NCBI GenBank assembly: GCA_020726505.1
Contig: JAHLEZ010000043.1
Span: 124,001 to 188,000, forward strand
Length of the DNA stretch: 64,000 nt
Origin: Leptodontidium sp. MPI-SDFR-AT-0119
Taxonomy: Eukaryota > Ascomycota > Leotiomycetes > Helotiales > Leptodontidiaceae
Direction of reading: 5' to 3'
Made by a program: the position numbers and the translations under genes
In this document: piece by piece, positions 48,286-58,851 of the stretch
Layout: each line of letters opens with the position of its first letter
How positions within the stretch are numbered: position 1 is the stretch's first letter
The notes under the pieces: model-generated
Told to the model about the DNA's origin: nothing
Seen by the model: only the letters and a program-made list of their open reading frames with translations
The model's database searches: none

Positions 48286-49540
48286 GACCTTAAACCAGTG
48301 TATTTTTCAATGGGCTGTGCTCAACACCGACCAAGTTACTAAGGCAAAGACTATAGTAAAGGTGGACAAAGACTACGAATTTCTGAACTTCTTGGATATG
48401 AGTGTGTACGGCCGCGGCTGTGAAGGACAAATGGATGTCTCGCAAGCACTAATTGATGGACCTGCATTCAGTTCCAGTCTAGACTCGGTTATCAGTGCGG
48501 CGAAAGCAAAGCTAGGCCCTGGGTCAGTCCTTTTACAAGCTTCTTAGGACCTTAACACTAATTGGAGACAGCGGTAAAATTTACTACACAGGGTGAGCAC
48601 AAACAAATCCCATCGCAGCATTCAAGTCGCCCATTTCTGACTTGTTCAAAGATACGCTAAATTCTGGGCAGCCGACCTTACATCGGCTTGTGACAAAGTC
48701 ACCTGGGGCACCTGGCTACATGTAAGCAGACCATCACTTGCCTACTATCTATCTTTCTTGGCATTTTAATTGGTGATTAGAAAGCCGAGAATGTTTGGGA
48801 GCCATATCAGCGTCTAACAGTCAGCCACCGGAAAAGGATGAATGCGCTTGTTGATGCTGTCAACGACAAGCTGGTTGGCTTTCCCAGATCCTTTATTTCA
48901 ATCCTAGCAGTGCTCTGGCTAACTTTCGCTCTAGTCAGCTGCTGTCAATAGGGCGGGCCCAAGTGTTGTTTTCATAGATTACGATTCGTATTTGACTTAT
49001 TCAAAAGGGCATTTCTGCGAAGCTGGTGTCGACGAAACACCCACCAACGGAATAACAAGGTGCGGAATTTTATACAACTAGTATGACTCTTCTTTAACGT
49101 GTTATCATTCACAGAAACGACAATCTATTCTACAAATTGGATAGTGCAGCTCAGGGTTCTAGTCCTTGGAAACGAGACTCGGTAACTGGCGTTAAGACTG
49201 GAACTTTCAAAGGCTATATGGAGGTTCTGACACAATTGACTCTTATGCTTGACCCATCCTCGCAGCTTCTTGCTGAAGACGTTGTCGTGGATGCCGAGCT
49301 TGCATCTATTATGGACGAAGGAGAAGGGTTGTCTGGTGTTGGGGAACTTCTGAAGGATTACTTTCCAAACTTTCTCCCGGATGGGTAAGAGATTCATTCT
49401 TTGAAAAATTTCACTTTACTGACGCTTTTCCTCTATTAGATATGGGCGCGTTTTTCATCCCCAAGAGATTCTCCACGAGATTATTGCCGAGGTGATCATC
49501 CAAGAAATGGGGACTTCAAACCTGTTGAGCAACGGGTTTC
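48286..49540 (+). pseudogene. SGNH/GDSL-type hydrolase, N-terminus missing
   Basis: Exons with good splice sites encode the C-terminal two thirds of a fungal SGNH hydrolase: NQCIFQWAVLN, a Cys-containing YGRGCEGQMD, GKIYYTGYAKFWAADLTSAC, VTWGTWLH, RKRMNALVDAVND, VVFIDYDSYL, CEAGVDE and, near the end, RVFHPQEILHEIIAE. The last includes the His of the catalytic dyad. The block with the GDS nucleophile Ser is absent, because the sequence upstream of about 48285 is ankyrin repeat in the same frame. Donors include GTCAGT, GTGAGC, GTAAGC, GTTGGC, GTGCGG and GTAAGA. The final exon continues without a stop into the spherulin-4 region. A catalytically dead remnant is most likely. Confidence 0.75.
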
Positions 49541-51638
49541 CGGCAATCACAGATGACCTAGACCTAGGCTCAGGCGGCTCATGTTCCTACAGTCCATCAG
49601 AAGGAGGCCAACAGATCGCGATTGCATCTTATACCAATCCACTGGGGGATCCATCTGCTTGGCAACGACTGATCTCTTACGACTCGAACAAGCTCAGTAT
49701 ACTTGTTGCTAATGTTTTAAATGGGCCAGACTATGTGGTTGACATAGCTTGGAAGTCAGTTATCAGCAGGCTGCAAACTCAGGAAAAACAGTTATTGGCT
49801 ATGTTCGAACTGCTTATCTCGGGGTGAGTCAGCAACAATTCAAAACCAGCCTAGGTTCGGGAAATCTCGCCGACTGGACTTTGCAAATGGAGCAAGATGT
49901 TGACAAGTGGTTCGAGCTGTATGTATTCTCCCTCTTTTTGATACCCTATGATTTGAGACTCGGATCTAAAGATAGGCATCGCTAATCGTTAAAAGGTATC
50001 CTGGCGCTATTGGGGGTATCTTCTTCGACGAAGGCTGGCCGGAATGCGGCCTAAATAATATACTCCGACCTTTATACTCATATTAATGCTTATACCAAGC
50101 GTAAACATCCTGGCGCCTACACAGTGCTTAACCCCGGCTCCCCTATGGCCCAATGTTTCGAAGATACCATGGATACGTTGTTGATGTTTGAGAGCAGCTA
50201 CGAGACTTATACGTCTTCGGCATTTTCTCCTAATGATTGGAAGCCAAAGGACAGCCGAAAAATATGGCACATCGTGTATAGGGTCCCACAAGACAAGATT
50301 GCAGAGGTCGCTGCTCTTTCTCTTGCGCGCGGTGTAGGGTATCTTGAAATGACCGACGATGACAATCCAAATCCTTACGACAACGTTCCGAACGATGGGT
50401 ACATGAACGCAGCGATGAGAGCTGTTTTAGGCGGTACTGTTCGTAAAGATTCAGCCCCTTCACTTGGTAGCTCTTATGTTGCTGGTATACCCAGCGACGC
50501 GAAAATCATCGCTTCGGGCTACACTTCCGCTACTATTACTTGGTCGCCAGTAGCAAACGCTCTCGGTTACGCTGTGTACCAGAACGGTGCCTTAGTGCTA
50601 GAGATGCCCGCTTCCTTAACACGGGCTACTGTAGGGATGCTAAAACCTGGGACATCTGGAATTTCCTTTAAAGTCAAAACCGTCTTGTCCTCAGGTGGCG
50701 GAGGAGCATCCAAGCTAATGACAGCAAGCACCAAAAGTCTGCTAGACGGGAAATCAATCTCGAATGTCCATTACGTGAAGATTGGCGATCAGGTTATCTA
50801 TACCGCCGATGTCCTGGTGCCCTACGCATTCGTGCGCCTGTTTATTGGCGGGCCACATCAGGCAATCGGCGCTTCGGCAGGCTGGCCCATTGACGCAGGC
50901 CTTAGTACCGACAATGGCGGTGCTGACCCTGTCGGCCAATATAAACTTGTCAATTATCTGGTCGAGGGCAATGATTTCTACTCAGGCTTCTACAAGTACA
51001 CCGGAGCATATGTCGAGGGTGGCTCGGGCAATGCGGATTGGACGTGGTCACCACAGGGCACTGCCCCCCAGACCCAATCTGGATACACAAACACCTGGTA
51101 TGTTCCGCTAGGTGGCACTGATGCGATTCCGGACAACTACGTTGTCCAGGGCCAAGGCTATGCGCCGATTCAGAATGTTTACGGCGGTCCTTTGAGAAGC
51201 TATAAATGTGACGGCCAACCGTGCGATGATAATACGGACTACGACTGCAAGGGCTCGTCTTTGTGCTCATTGCCTACCCTCCTCGCATGGTGTGATCGTG
51301 CCGTCAATAACTTGAACCGCACAGACGTCCTTACTTACGGAACATCGTAAGTAGAGACTCACTGACCTCGACTGTCCTCTTCTCTTCTTTTCATATAGGA
51401 AGAATCATTGCTAATCTACATGCCCTTACATAGCGGGGATGCCGAAAACGGAGGCTGTGCGAGCGATGGGAGTGGAGGCTGCGGCGTCTTTCTTCAGGGA
51501 TCTAATTATGCAATGAGCGGCAATGATATGTGGAAAACGTATCAGAATCTTCGCAAGCTCGGCGGATGCTCCAAGTGCGGTTCTTTCCATCAAGTAGATG
51601 GTTGCATGCTTACTGTTAATTACGTTGCGAAGTGTTAG
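49541..51638 (+). pseudogene. Spherulin-4 / FN3-like / KP4-like multidomain secreted protein, frameshifted
   Basis: Continuing in frame from the SGNH part, IASYTNPLGDPSAW begins a spherulation-specific family 4 domain (with GKTVIGYVRTAY and GGIFFDEGWPEC). It is followed by an FN3-like module (ATITWSPVANALGYAVYQNG), a Gly/Tyr-rich beta-rich domain I do not recognise (about 50770-51190), and a Cys-rich C-terminus (from SSLCSLPTLLAWC to LTVNYVAKC). The spacing and final LTVNYV of that C-terminus resemble KP4-type killer-toxin-like domains of ascomycetes. Apparent frame breaks lie near 49760 and 50062; introns near 49920-49996 and 51348-51433 look normal. The KP4 assignment is tentative and nothing here shows toxicity. 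The stop is at 51636-51638. Confidence 0.65.
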
Positions 51639-51930
51639 CTAGTCCCTTTGAGTGGAAAAATAGGGCACCTTATTTTACATCTACAGTTCGGCCGGACAAG
51701 GAAATTGATTAGTTGTATCGCCATCGAATGAGGAAGCTTGAGAGAAGTAGAGATCTGTTACCGGGCTCGGCATGAGTACGTAATTTTCACCACATCGCAA
51801 TCTTGGCACTCTTCACATAATGTGCTCATGGTTAGCAAGAAACCTTTTTGGCTCCTATCATGTTAAAGGTTCTAGTCAAAATAATATGGCGGGGTCACAA
51901 TCTTTTTGCTGGTTTGTTTTGGTACCGGAT
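51639..51930. other. Short intergenic region
   Basis: 3' flank of the preceding pseudogene up to the first repeat copy; nothing recognisable. Confidence 0.4.
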
Positions 51931-52170
51931 GCAGCTTCGGTTAAGTTACTGCCTTTGATTCAAACCACCCTCAACACATCACTGTCAATGGCACACCGTT
52001 TCAGTATGCGGCCATTAATGCTGTTTGGTCGGTGGGTTTAACGGTGTGGGAGATAATATTGATACAGGATCAAGGGTCATCACTTCTTGTGGAAAATACC
52101 ACACGGTAAAAATCCCCACCACGAACATCTAATCTAAGAAGGAGGTTATAGCCGGAGTAATAAGGTTAAT
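51931..52170 (+). repeat. Dispersed repeat, part 1, less mutated copy (A)
   Basis: Begins GTACCGGATGCAGCTTCGG and is collinear over about 240 bp with 55891-56130. The other copy differs almost only by C-to-T and G-to-A changes, so this copy is closer to the ancestor. No protein-coding potential was recognised. Confidence 0.85.
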
Positions 52171-52499
52171 TATTACAAGCTGTACCCCATTGCATAGTGC
52201 ACAAAGCCACATATCTGCTTGGCCACCACAGCTTGACAGCCGTGCAAGGGGCTTCACTCATTTCACTAGGTGCTTATAGTACGGGTAATATCATCGTTAC
52301 GAGTGTAAAATGCGTCTCCTAGCAAGGGCATGTCGACCTATCAAGCTCATGAGATCTGACCAACCTTTCGAGAGGGACTAGGACAGGGTTACAAGCACTT
52401 ATACATTTTATTATCTAACGAGGGAACGGTCGAGGGTTATAGTATTTAGAGGAGACCAACGTGAATGTTAGTATTAACAGAATGGGTAGATTAGTTCTT

Positions 52500-52650
52500 C
52501 GTTTTATGCACGCTTGCACCCTCAAAGACTACACTACCTTAGGCTATTAGGCTAAGAGCAGGTAAATTATTAATGCTAAAGCAGAGAAGACCTAAAGCCG
52601 GCTCTATAATCATCATGCAGGATTCTTAATTGCTTTCACACCGCAAGTCA
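52500..52650 (+). repeat. Dispersed repeat, part 2, less mutated copy (A)
   Basis: Collinear over about 150 bp with 62744-62893 in the same orientation; shared blocks include AATGCTAAAGCAGAGAA and ATAATCATCAT. It lies 330 bp after part 1. The two parts probably belong to one element of at least 720 bp. Confidence 0.85.
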
Positions 52651-52989
52651 AGCGAGTTAAGCGGGTGAGACCTTTTTCTCGACTTCGACAGACCTGGAAC
52701 GCTTGGGGCTGAGATAAGAGAGAATCTATGCTCACACAAAAGAAATCCATTGATTGTCCCGTGCTCTAGGGAAAGTTTCGCTTCTCTATTGCACACATGC
52801 TCCCTTATTGTCAATATCTTTTATTTGTAATAAATGTGCGGTACCAAACTCAAGCGGATTCCCCCAAAGGAAACGTGTACGGTAAGTCATGACGTTTTTT
52901 TGGGCTCTGGTTCTCCAGAGTCTTGCAACTAATCATTCGAAAGAACCATCAGGTGCACCATACTTAGAGTAATACACGCAATATAACCT

Positions 52990-53590
52990 GCCGTTAGTGG
53001 TAAAATCTCCTTTTACAACATTCGATCGAGCTATTGCCGATGAAGCATGGGCAAGTATTAGCATAAAAGAAGGCTGTACGTATCCCGTATTCTACTAGTT
53101 GACAAGGAACAAGCCCTCGAACTAACAGTTTTGTCCAAAGTAGGATGGCTCAAAGTTCTCCAGAAAAAAATTGAGGAGATGGAGGAGCCGTCGATTGAGT
53201 TCAGTGATGGATCCAATTACTTTTTCGGCATGGACGTGTTTCACCAGCTGCACTGTCTGAATTATTTGCGCAAGAAAACCACATTGTATAGTCATCTCTA
53301 TCCACCCAAAGAAAGCAAAGTGGAAGATGAACAGATTCCCCCCGAGTTTCACATTCGTAAGTTGCACTAAATGAACATCGAGGTTGAGAAACTGACGAGA
53401 CAGCTCATTGTATCGACTCAATCCGCCTTTCATTGCAGTGCCACGCCACTGGAGTCTTATTCCGCAGCGCTGGGCTGATGGTTGGTTGGAACCCTGAGCC
53501 GTTTGGACTAACAAGCATATGTGCCGAAACTTTGATGCAATACGAGACTGGGCTCAATCCAATGTTCCGCGGCTTTCGGGAACACTGCGT
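52990..53590 (+). pseudogene. UstYa-family (DUF3328) oxidase-like relic
   Basis: UstYa-type proteins act in fungal RiPP and other secondary-metabolite cyclisations. The sequence reads SPFTTFDRAIADEAWASI, then across an intron (donor GTACGT near 53076, acceptor AACAG at about 53128) into FLSKVGWLKVLQ and the first HXXHC-type motif FHQLHCLNYLR. A second intron (GTAAGT near 53356) leads to HCIDSIRLSLQCHA, the second motif region. A frame break then precedes CRNFDAIRDWA, the conserved C-terminal block. Stops interrupt the upstream part (near 52970) where the TM segment should be. No RiPP precursor with repeated cores was seen nearby, so this is an isolated remnant. Confidence 0.7.
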
Positions 53591-53846
53591 GATCCTGAGC
53601 TGGGAGTTGTAATAACGGGCCACTCGAATCTGTCTGCATTGCCAATTCGGCAAGAATCACATGATCCACATGTAGTGCCTGGGCATATGCCAGTGTGCCA
53701 TGTTCAAGATCTGTAGGGTGTAAAGTTCTACACAGATAGATGACAAACGCCGGTTGGGAGGCAATACGTAGGTTATGAAGTTCATCCCGGACTACATGAA
53801 ATGTGCAAAGTGTCTACTATTTCTTTTCTATAATAACAAGTATGTA

Positions 53847-55429
53847 TCAACGTGATTCTGCCCAATATGACTCGCGTCTACCTGTTGAGCCGTACTCCCT
53901 AACCCTCAGCTCAAATTCCCCCAGCCTGCGATTTTCATAGGCGTTAATAACGTCCTGGTCCAGAATGCTCTCCCATCTAAAGTACATATCGTCTTCACTG
54001 AAAGATTGAATGATTGACCGCATAGAGTCTTCGGAGTGCGTCTCTCTGAACAAAAAGCCAAGATCACGCATCCTCTCGTCGTCCCAGATGTAGAAACCGA
54101 ACTTCCGCCACTGACTCCAACTCGTGTACCGTAATGGCGTATTTGGCCGATGAGCCATCCCTATCTCTGAAGACATGATGTTCTCAGCTTCATTGCTTTC
54201 ATCGAGGGCGTAGGGGGAAAGAATTGATGGGATCGACCAAGAACTGTGTGCGAAAGACGATAGTACTGGCACTTGAACAAGAGAATGAAAGGATGTAGTC
54301 GGCTCCAGGGCGGTGATGCCATGCTGACGTTTCCTTGATGCGAGATAGTCCTAGGTAACAGAAGAGATGTTAGCATTTGATCATTTCAAGACCTGCCATG
54401 TATGTTACTGAAGAAGAGTGAGTTTTGATTCTATTCGAGAAAAGAGAATTGAGCTCCAGGTGTCGAAGCTCTTTTATCGTGCTTCACTAAGTGAAAGTCG
54501 AAGGTCGTTTCTTCGTTGCTTTGGAGAGGAAAAACTTGAAACCCACAAGAATATGTACATACAGCCACAGTCCCGAGCTGCTCCATCACCCGATAGTTGA
54601 AATTTTCAAGGCTCCAGAATGAGGAGACGTCAAGGCGATCAAGGCGAGCCAAATCCTCCACAGGCCAACAAAGAAGCTTTCTTTTTCCGAGCTTCTTCAG
54701 ATCCAAGAAGAGCTGTAAGCGCCAGAATTGTCGATTGGTTCGTTGCTGTTCGATCCATGAGAAAGAGGAACCCGAGTGATTTACGGGTGTAAATGACTTC
54801 CCCAGTGGTCTCCGCTGAGGGGACCATTTAAAGCCAGCCCTGCCAGCATAACGGAATTTCTGATCGACCAGTTGCAACGGTTTCGAGGCCATGCAGCGGT
54901 CCATAGAGGATAGTAGTAGCTCATCGGCCAAATTCTGAATTCGGCATGCGGTTGCCATAATGCCGCGCAGGATGACAGATGAAGTCTCCTTAGAGATTCC
55001 CAGTGGCGGAAAGGCCTCTCTGCACGCTTCACATGCCTCTAGACTATCACTCAAGCTGGGATGAATCCTTCTGATACACCTAGTATAATTAGGACCATTG
55101 ACGAAGTTTAAACAGTAACCATCACGTCGCAGAAACACAGCTGTGAAGTCCTCCAGCGATCGCGAAGGGATCAACTTTGATCGAACGAGGATAACAGTAC
55201 GGATCAGGTTTTGGATCTGCGCTGGTAGACTGTGGGATATAATGCTTTCTGTGATCTCGGCGCCATACTCTTCAAATAGTGAGGAGACAGAAGGCGAGGT
55301 TTTATCAAGATTGCGGAGAGACGGCAAGTCAGGAATAAGCCTGAGAATGAGCAAAAGCACCTCGATAGGAACTTTCGAAAAGTATGGATCGGCTGGATTC
55401 ATTGATATCTCGGGAACGGCGGCTGACAT
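53847..55429 (-). CDS. F-box-like protein
   Basis: Exon 1 contains an F-box-like helix pair (SKVPIEVLLLILRLIPDLPSL) at its N-terminus, followed by a long region typical of fungal F-box proteins with little other homology (FWRLQLFLDLKKLGKRKL, WPVEDLARLDRLDV). These proteins usually link a substrate to SCF ubiquitin ligases. Exon 1's frame ends at 54431. A probable intron (acceptor ACCTAG, about 54356) leads to a second exon starting DYLASRKRQHG and continuing through WRKFGFYIWDDERMRDLGF to the stop at 53847. The donor is uncertain; GTGAAG near 54485 keeps phase. The start could be 55588, 55429 or 55402; 55429 is chosen arbitrarily. It looks intact despite its decayed surroundings. Confidence 0.65.
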
Positions 55430-55890
55430 GTGTCGCCCGTTTCCTCCGTATCGTCCCTGGTCTGGTGAGCAAGGGGCTCTGTTAAGTCTGCTGGTAATGG
55501 CGTCGACTGTCTTTGTTGGAACCTGGGAACAAAGTGGAAAGTGGAATAGATTCTGCCGTAATAGTGCAGTACCGTTCTCGGACCCCACACGACGTCTAGC
55601 TATTATCAGAGCGAAGCTGCAAAGAAGAGTTTTCGACTTACATTTCCGGCGCTTCCTGCGGCTTTCTTCGCTCAGAATGGCTCGGTTTCCGATACACCTG
55701 CATATGCAGGCCTTCCCACCATCCTTTCCATTCCTGCCCGCCCCGGGCCATGCCGTCAGCCGGTGAGCTTACTTAAACGTCTTGACTTCGGCTCATCGCG
55801 CCTATGAGGAACATACGATGTAATAGATTGCGCCAACTCGCCGCCAAGCGGCCAAGCTTCTCTTACCTGCCCCGATTTATTGTCATTCAG
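55430..55890. other. Upstream region of the F-box-like gene
   Basis: In-frame sequence upstream to 55588 may be 5' UTR or extra N-terminus. An opposite-strand frame across this zone is a shadow. Confidence 0.4.
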
Positions 55891-56410
55891 TACCGGATGC
55901 AGCTTTAGTTATTGCCTTTGATCCAAAACTACCTTTAATATATTACTATTATTAATAGCACACCGTTTTAGTATGCGGTCATTAATATTATCTAGTCGGT
56001 GGGTTTAATAGTGTAAGAGATAATATTAAAATAAGATTAAAGGTTATTATTTCTTGTGAAAAATATTATACGATAAAAATCCTTATCACGAATATCTAAT
56101 TTAAGGAGAAGGTTATAATTAAAGTAATAATGGAAAACTAACATAAATTAAAGCTTTAGAATAAGGCGCAAAGTACTAGAGGCTAAGCTCTTCGGGCATT
56201 AGGTTTTTAATATAAGGTAAAAAAAAAGTCTTTAAATTTTCTAAAATATAATATAGTAAGACTTCTTATATTATCTTAAAGGTAGTTTTTATTTATATCC
56301 TAAAAGTCCTAAGCTTTAACCAAAGCTAGTTTTAATAATCGCTTTATATCTGTTCTTAATTATAATAGTGGTCGCCTTAAATTACTACTTAAGTCTAGTC
56401 GTAGAAGCTT
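55891..56410 (+). repeat. Dispersed repeat, part 1, RIP-mutated copy (B) and AT-rich tail
   Basis: 55891-56130 aligns with 51931-52170 but is depleted in CA/TG dinucleotides. For example CAACACATCAC in copy A reads TAATATATTAC here. Beyond 56140 the sequence stays very AT-rich to about 56400, with TATA- and TTTAA-rich stretches and no coding potential. Together this is typical of repeat-induced point mutation on an old transposon copy. Confidence 0.85.
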
Positions 56411-56415
56411 AATGG

Positions 56416-56590
56416 GATGGTCAAATACGGCATCTACTACAAACGAGCAATGCCCGACTGTCTGCGATTGTACTATAAGGATGGTGGCACGGCCACTCTT
56501 GATGAGAAGATCAAGTGGTGTCAAGATGTTGCCGATGTTTTCGAGTATGTCCATCAGAACAACGTGCGCCATGCGGACTGGAAATAAGGG
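56416..56590 (+). pseudogene. Protein-kinase-like fragment
   Basis: A 58-codon frame beginning MVKYGIYYKRAM contains KIKWCQDVADVFEYVHQNN and then RHAD, resembling the alpha-E helix and HxD catalytic-loop start of fungal atypical protein kinases. It stops two codons after HAD. No glycine loop, VAIK lysine or DFG is found, so it is only a stub of about 55 residues beside the AT-rich repeat. Confidence 0.45.
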
Positions 56591-57277
56591 GATTATTGCG
56601 ATTCAGAGCTTGACAACAAGTAGAGGTATCTTCCACGTCTGGCGGACGAGCGCGGCTCGATACATCTGGCCGGACTGGTAATGAATGGCGGGGAGTTTCT
56701 CGTGGGCGTCTACGGTGCGGCATCAACAGCCCGGATTGAACAGTACGAGCTGGCTGGGGGGTTCTTCTCTGCGTACGGAAATGATCCCACCTCGAAGCTC
56801 AGTGTTGGAAAATGACCACCTCTTACACAAGCATCTGACGACCGCTGGTATGTGCTAGCGGCGGAGATCTCGTATTCCCTGCACCAACTTCAAGTTACGC
56901 TTTAGTCGGTATCGAACCTTCAACCTCCGGGCCTTAAACTCAAGCATGACGATGGCCAGGTGGTACGGCAACGTGCAAGCGAAGGGGCAACGGGGGAGAT
57001 GATCTTGAGCTGTTATCCTTATATGCTCATGGTTGAGACGGCCACCTTCGAAAAGGAAAGTGAGTTGACTTCGGCAGGATTTACAGCCCTGAGCGGACAG
57101 TGGGCTATTGCAAGGTGGGCCCAAGAACCCCGAAGTCCGGCAAAACCAAAGAGACCTCGGCCGAGAAGGCGGCAAAAGGGGTGTCTCCAACAATAGAGGT
57201 TTCATTCAGATAAGGTTGATCTTCTGACTTAGTGTGGAATTAATATAGATTTTTGACATCCAAGGCGCATTTCATCA
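56591..57277. other. Spacer between kinase stub and HET pseudogene
   Basis: A plus frame after 56620 (HLAGLVMNGGEFLVGVYG) and overlapping small frames near 56855-57205 are unrecognised. A GGTTCGATACC B-box-like string on the minus strand near 56905 lacks a surrounding cloverleaf. Confidence 0.35.
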
Positions 57278-58755
57278 TCAAACAACACCCAAACTAACCG
57301 TTTCAACCCCCCTAATCCCCCTCTCCCCATTCCCCCTCTCCCCATTCTCCCTCTCCTCCGCCAACTCTCCGTCCATAATCCCATGCACATAAGCATGTCC
57401 TACAAGCCTATACCTCTCCTTGCCATTTTCATCCGGATCACCTGTTTTTCTGACAATATACGGCAGCTTATGACCGAAAAATATGGCAATCTCGTCTCCC
57501 TCGATACAACTGTCTGGCACGCAGGCGAGGTATCCGTTTTGGGTGATGCAGGTTCGGCGTCCGGCTTGGGCCTTGAGGAGGGATTTTAGGAAGGGGAGGG
57601 TTCTTTGTTCGAGTTCCTCTTTGCGTTTCTTGATGTCTGAGGGGGAGGTTGGGTTTTGGGGGGGTTCTTGGTTGGGTGGAGGGTGTGGGGGTGGAGGATG
57701 AAGGTGTGATTGTTGTTGACGTTGGTTCGGGGGCGGCCTTGGCGTCTTGGCTTGGCTTGGGAGTGCTGAGGTGGAGTTTGGAGGCGATTTTGTCGAGGGC
57801 TCGGCGGGCAGGGAGTTTGAGGAGAGATTTTCGGAAAGGGGATGGTTTTTCTTTGGTTTTGCCTTTTCCGTTGTCGGCGTCAGTGGGTGGGGTATCTCGT
57901 GATGGGGTTGAGGATGATGCGCCAGCTGTATCCTTGGGTGTGATGGCAGAGCTGGATGCGTTACCGGTCTTGCGGTTTTGGCCCGTCCTGAGACTACCCA
58001 GGCCGAAATCCAGAGCGAGGTTTTCCAGCACGTCCTCAAGTTCTTCGTCGCTTCGCTGCTTGGTGCTAGACTCAGGGTCGACTTTGCGTCCTCCGATACC
58101 GCGGAAGAGAGTGGGTTGTTCGGACTTGTACGCATCGTTGAGGCACTCGATGAAGGCGTCGTAATGTAACCCGTCTGCCGCTACGGCTCTGTGCTCACCG
58201 CGCATCATACCGCACACCAGCGTCTGCCACATTGCTGTCTTCATGCTGGCTCATCTCATACGGGCCGTGAGCATTCATATCTAGGGAATACTCTACTATT
58301 TGCTGTAATGAATCCGCAAGGAAGAATGCCACCATGGCTTTCCCGGATGCCTTGGCAATTGGGATGTCGGGGAGTTCACAGTCTGTGTTAGGACGCTATC
58401 TTAGACCGGTGTGAGCTATCTTGTCGATGATGGCGCCTTCGATGATGAGCTTGTGGCGATCGTGATGCGACCAGGGAGAGACGTAGGCGGATCTGCGGTA
58501 GCTTCTGGGACCGGAGCACGAGAACAGTGACCCGTTGATGACTTCTCTCGGCTCGTAAGACCGGTCGGGTGCCCAGGAGGCGAGTTCGGGATGTCTTTCA
58601 GAGATTCCGGCGTTGGGGAGCAGCATATTGAGGTCCTTGAATTGGAGAGCGCAGCGGGCGAGGTGCTCGTAGACGTCGATTGTGGTGTTGGTCTCGGAGT
58701 AGTCGGGAATGATGGATCGTCGATATTCCTCGGAAGCCAAGCTAAGGAGCGAGTA

Positions 58756-58817
58756 TCCCTTCGTGCGGCATTTCGGTTGCCACTTTTAGCGCCTTGGCGG
58801 ACATTTCCCTCACCAAA
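58756..58817 (+). repeat. Left terminal inverted repeat of the transposon
   Basis: Pairs imperfectly with 60735-60786. The best-conserved blocks are TCCCTTC-TGCGGCA, GCCACTTTTAGCG, CTTGGCGG and CACCAAA. Confidence 0.85.
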
Positions 58818-58851
58818 AATCGAGGGGATTCAGACTTCTACCACAACATCT

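Noticed and set aside
56880..56960. tRNA-like B box (GGTTCGATACC on minus)
   Set aside because: No pairing T stem, acceptor stem, A box or terminator around it.
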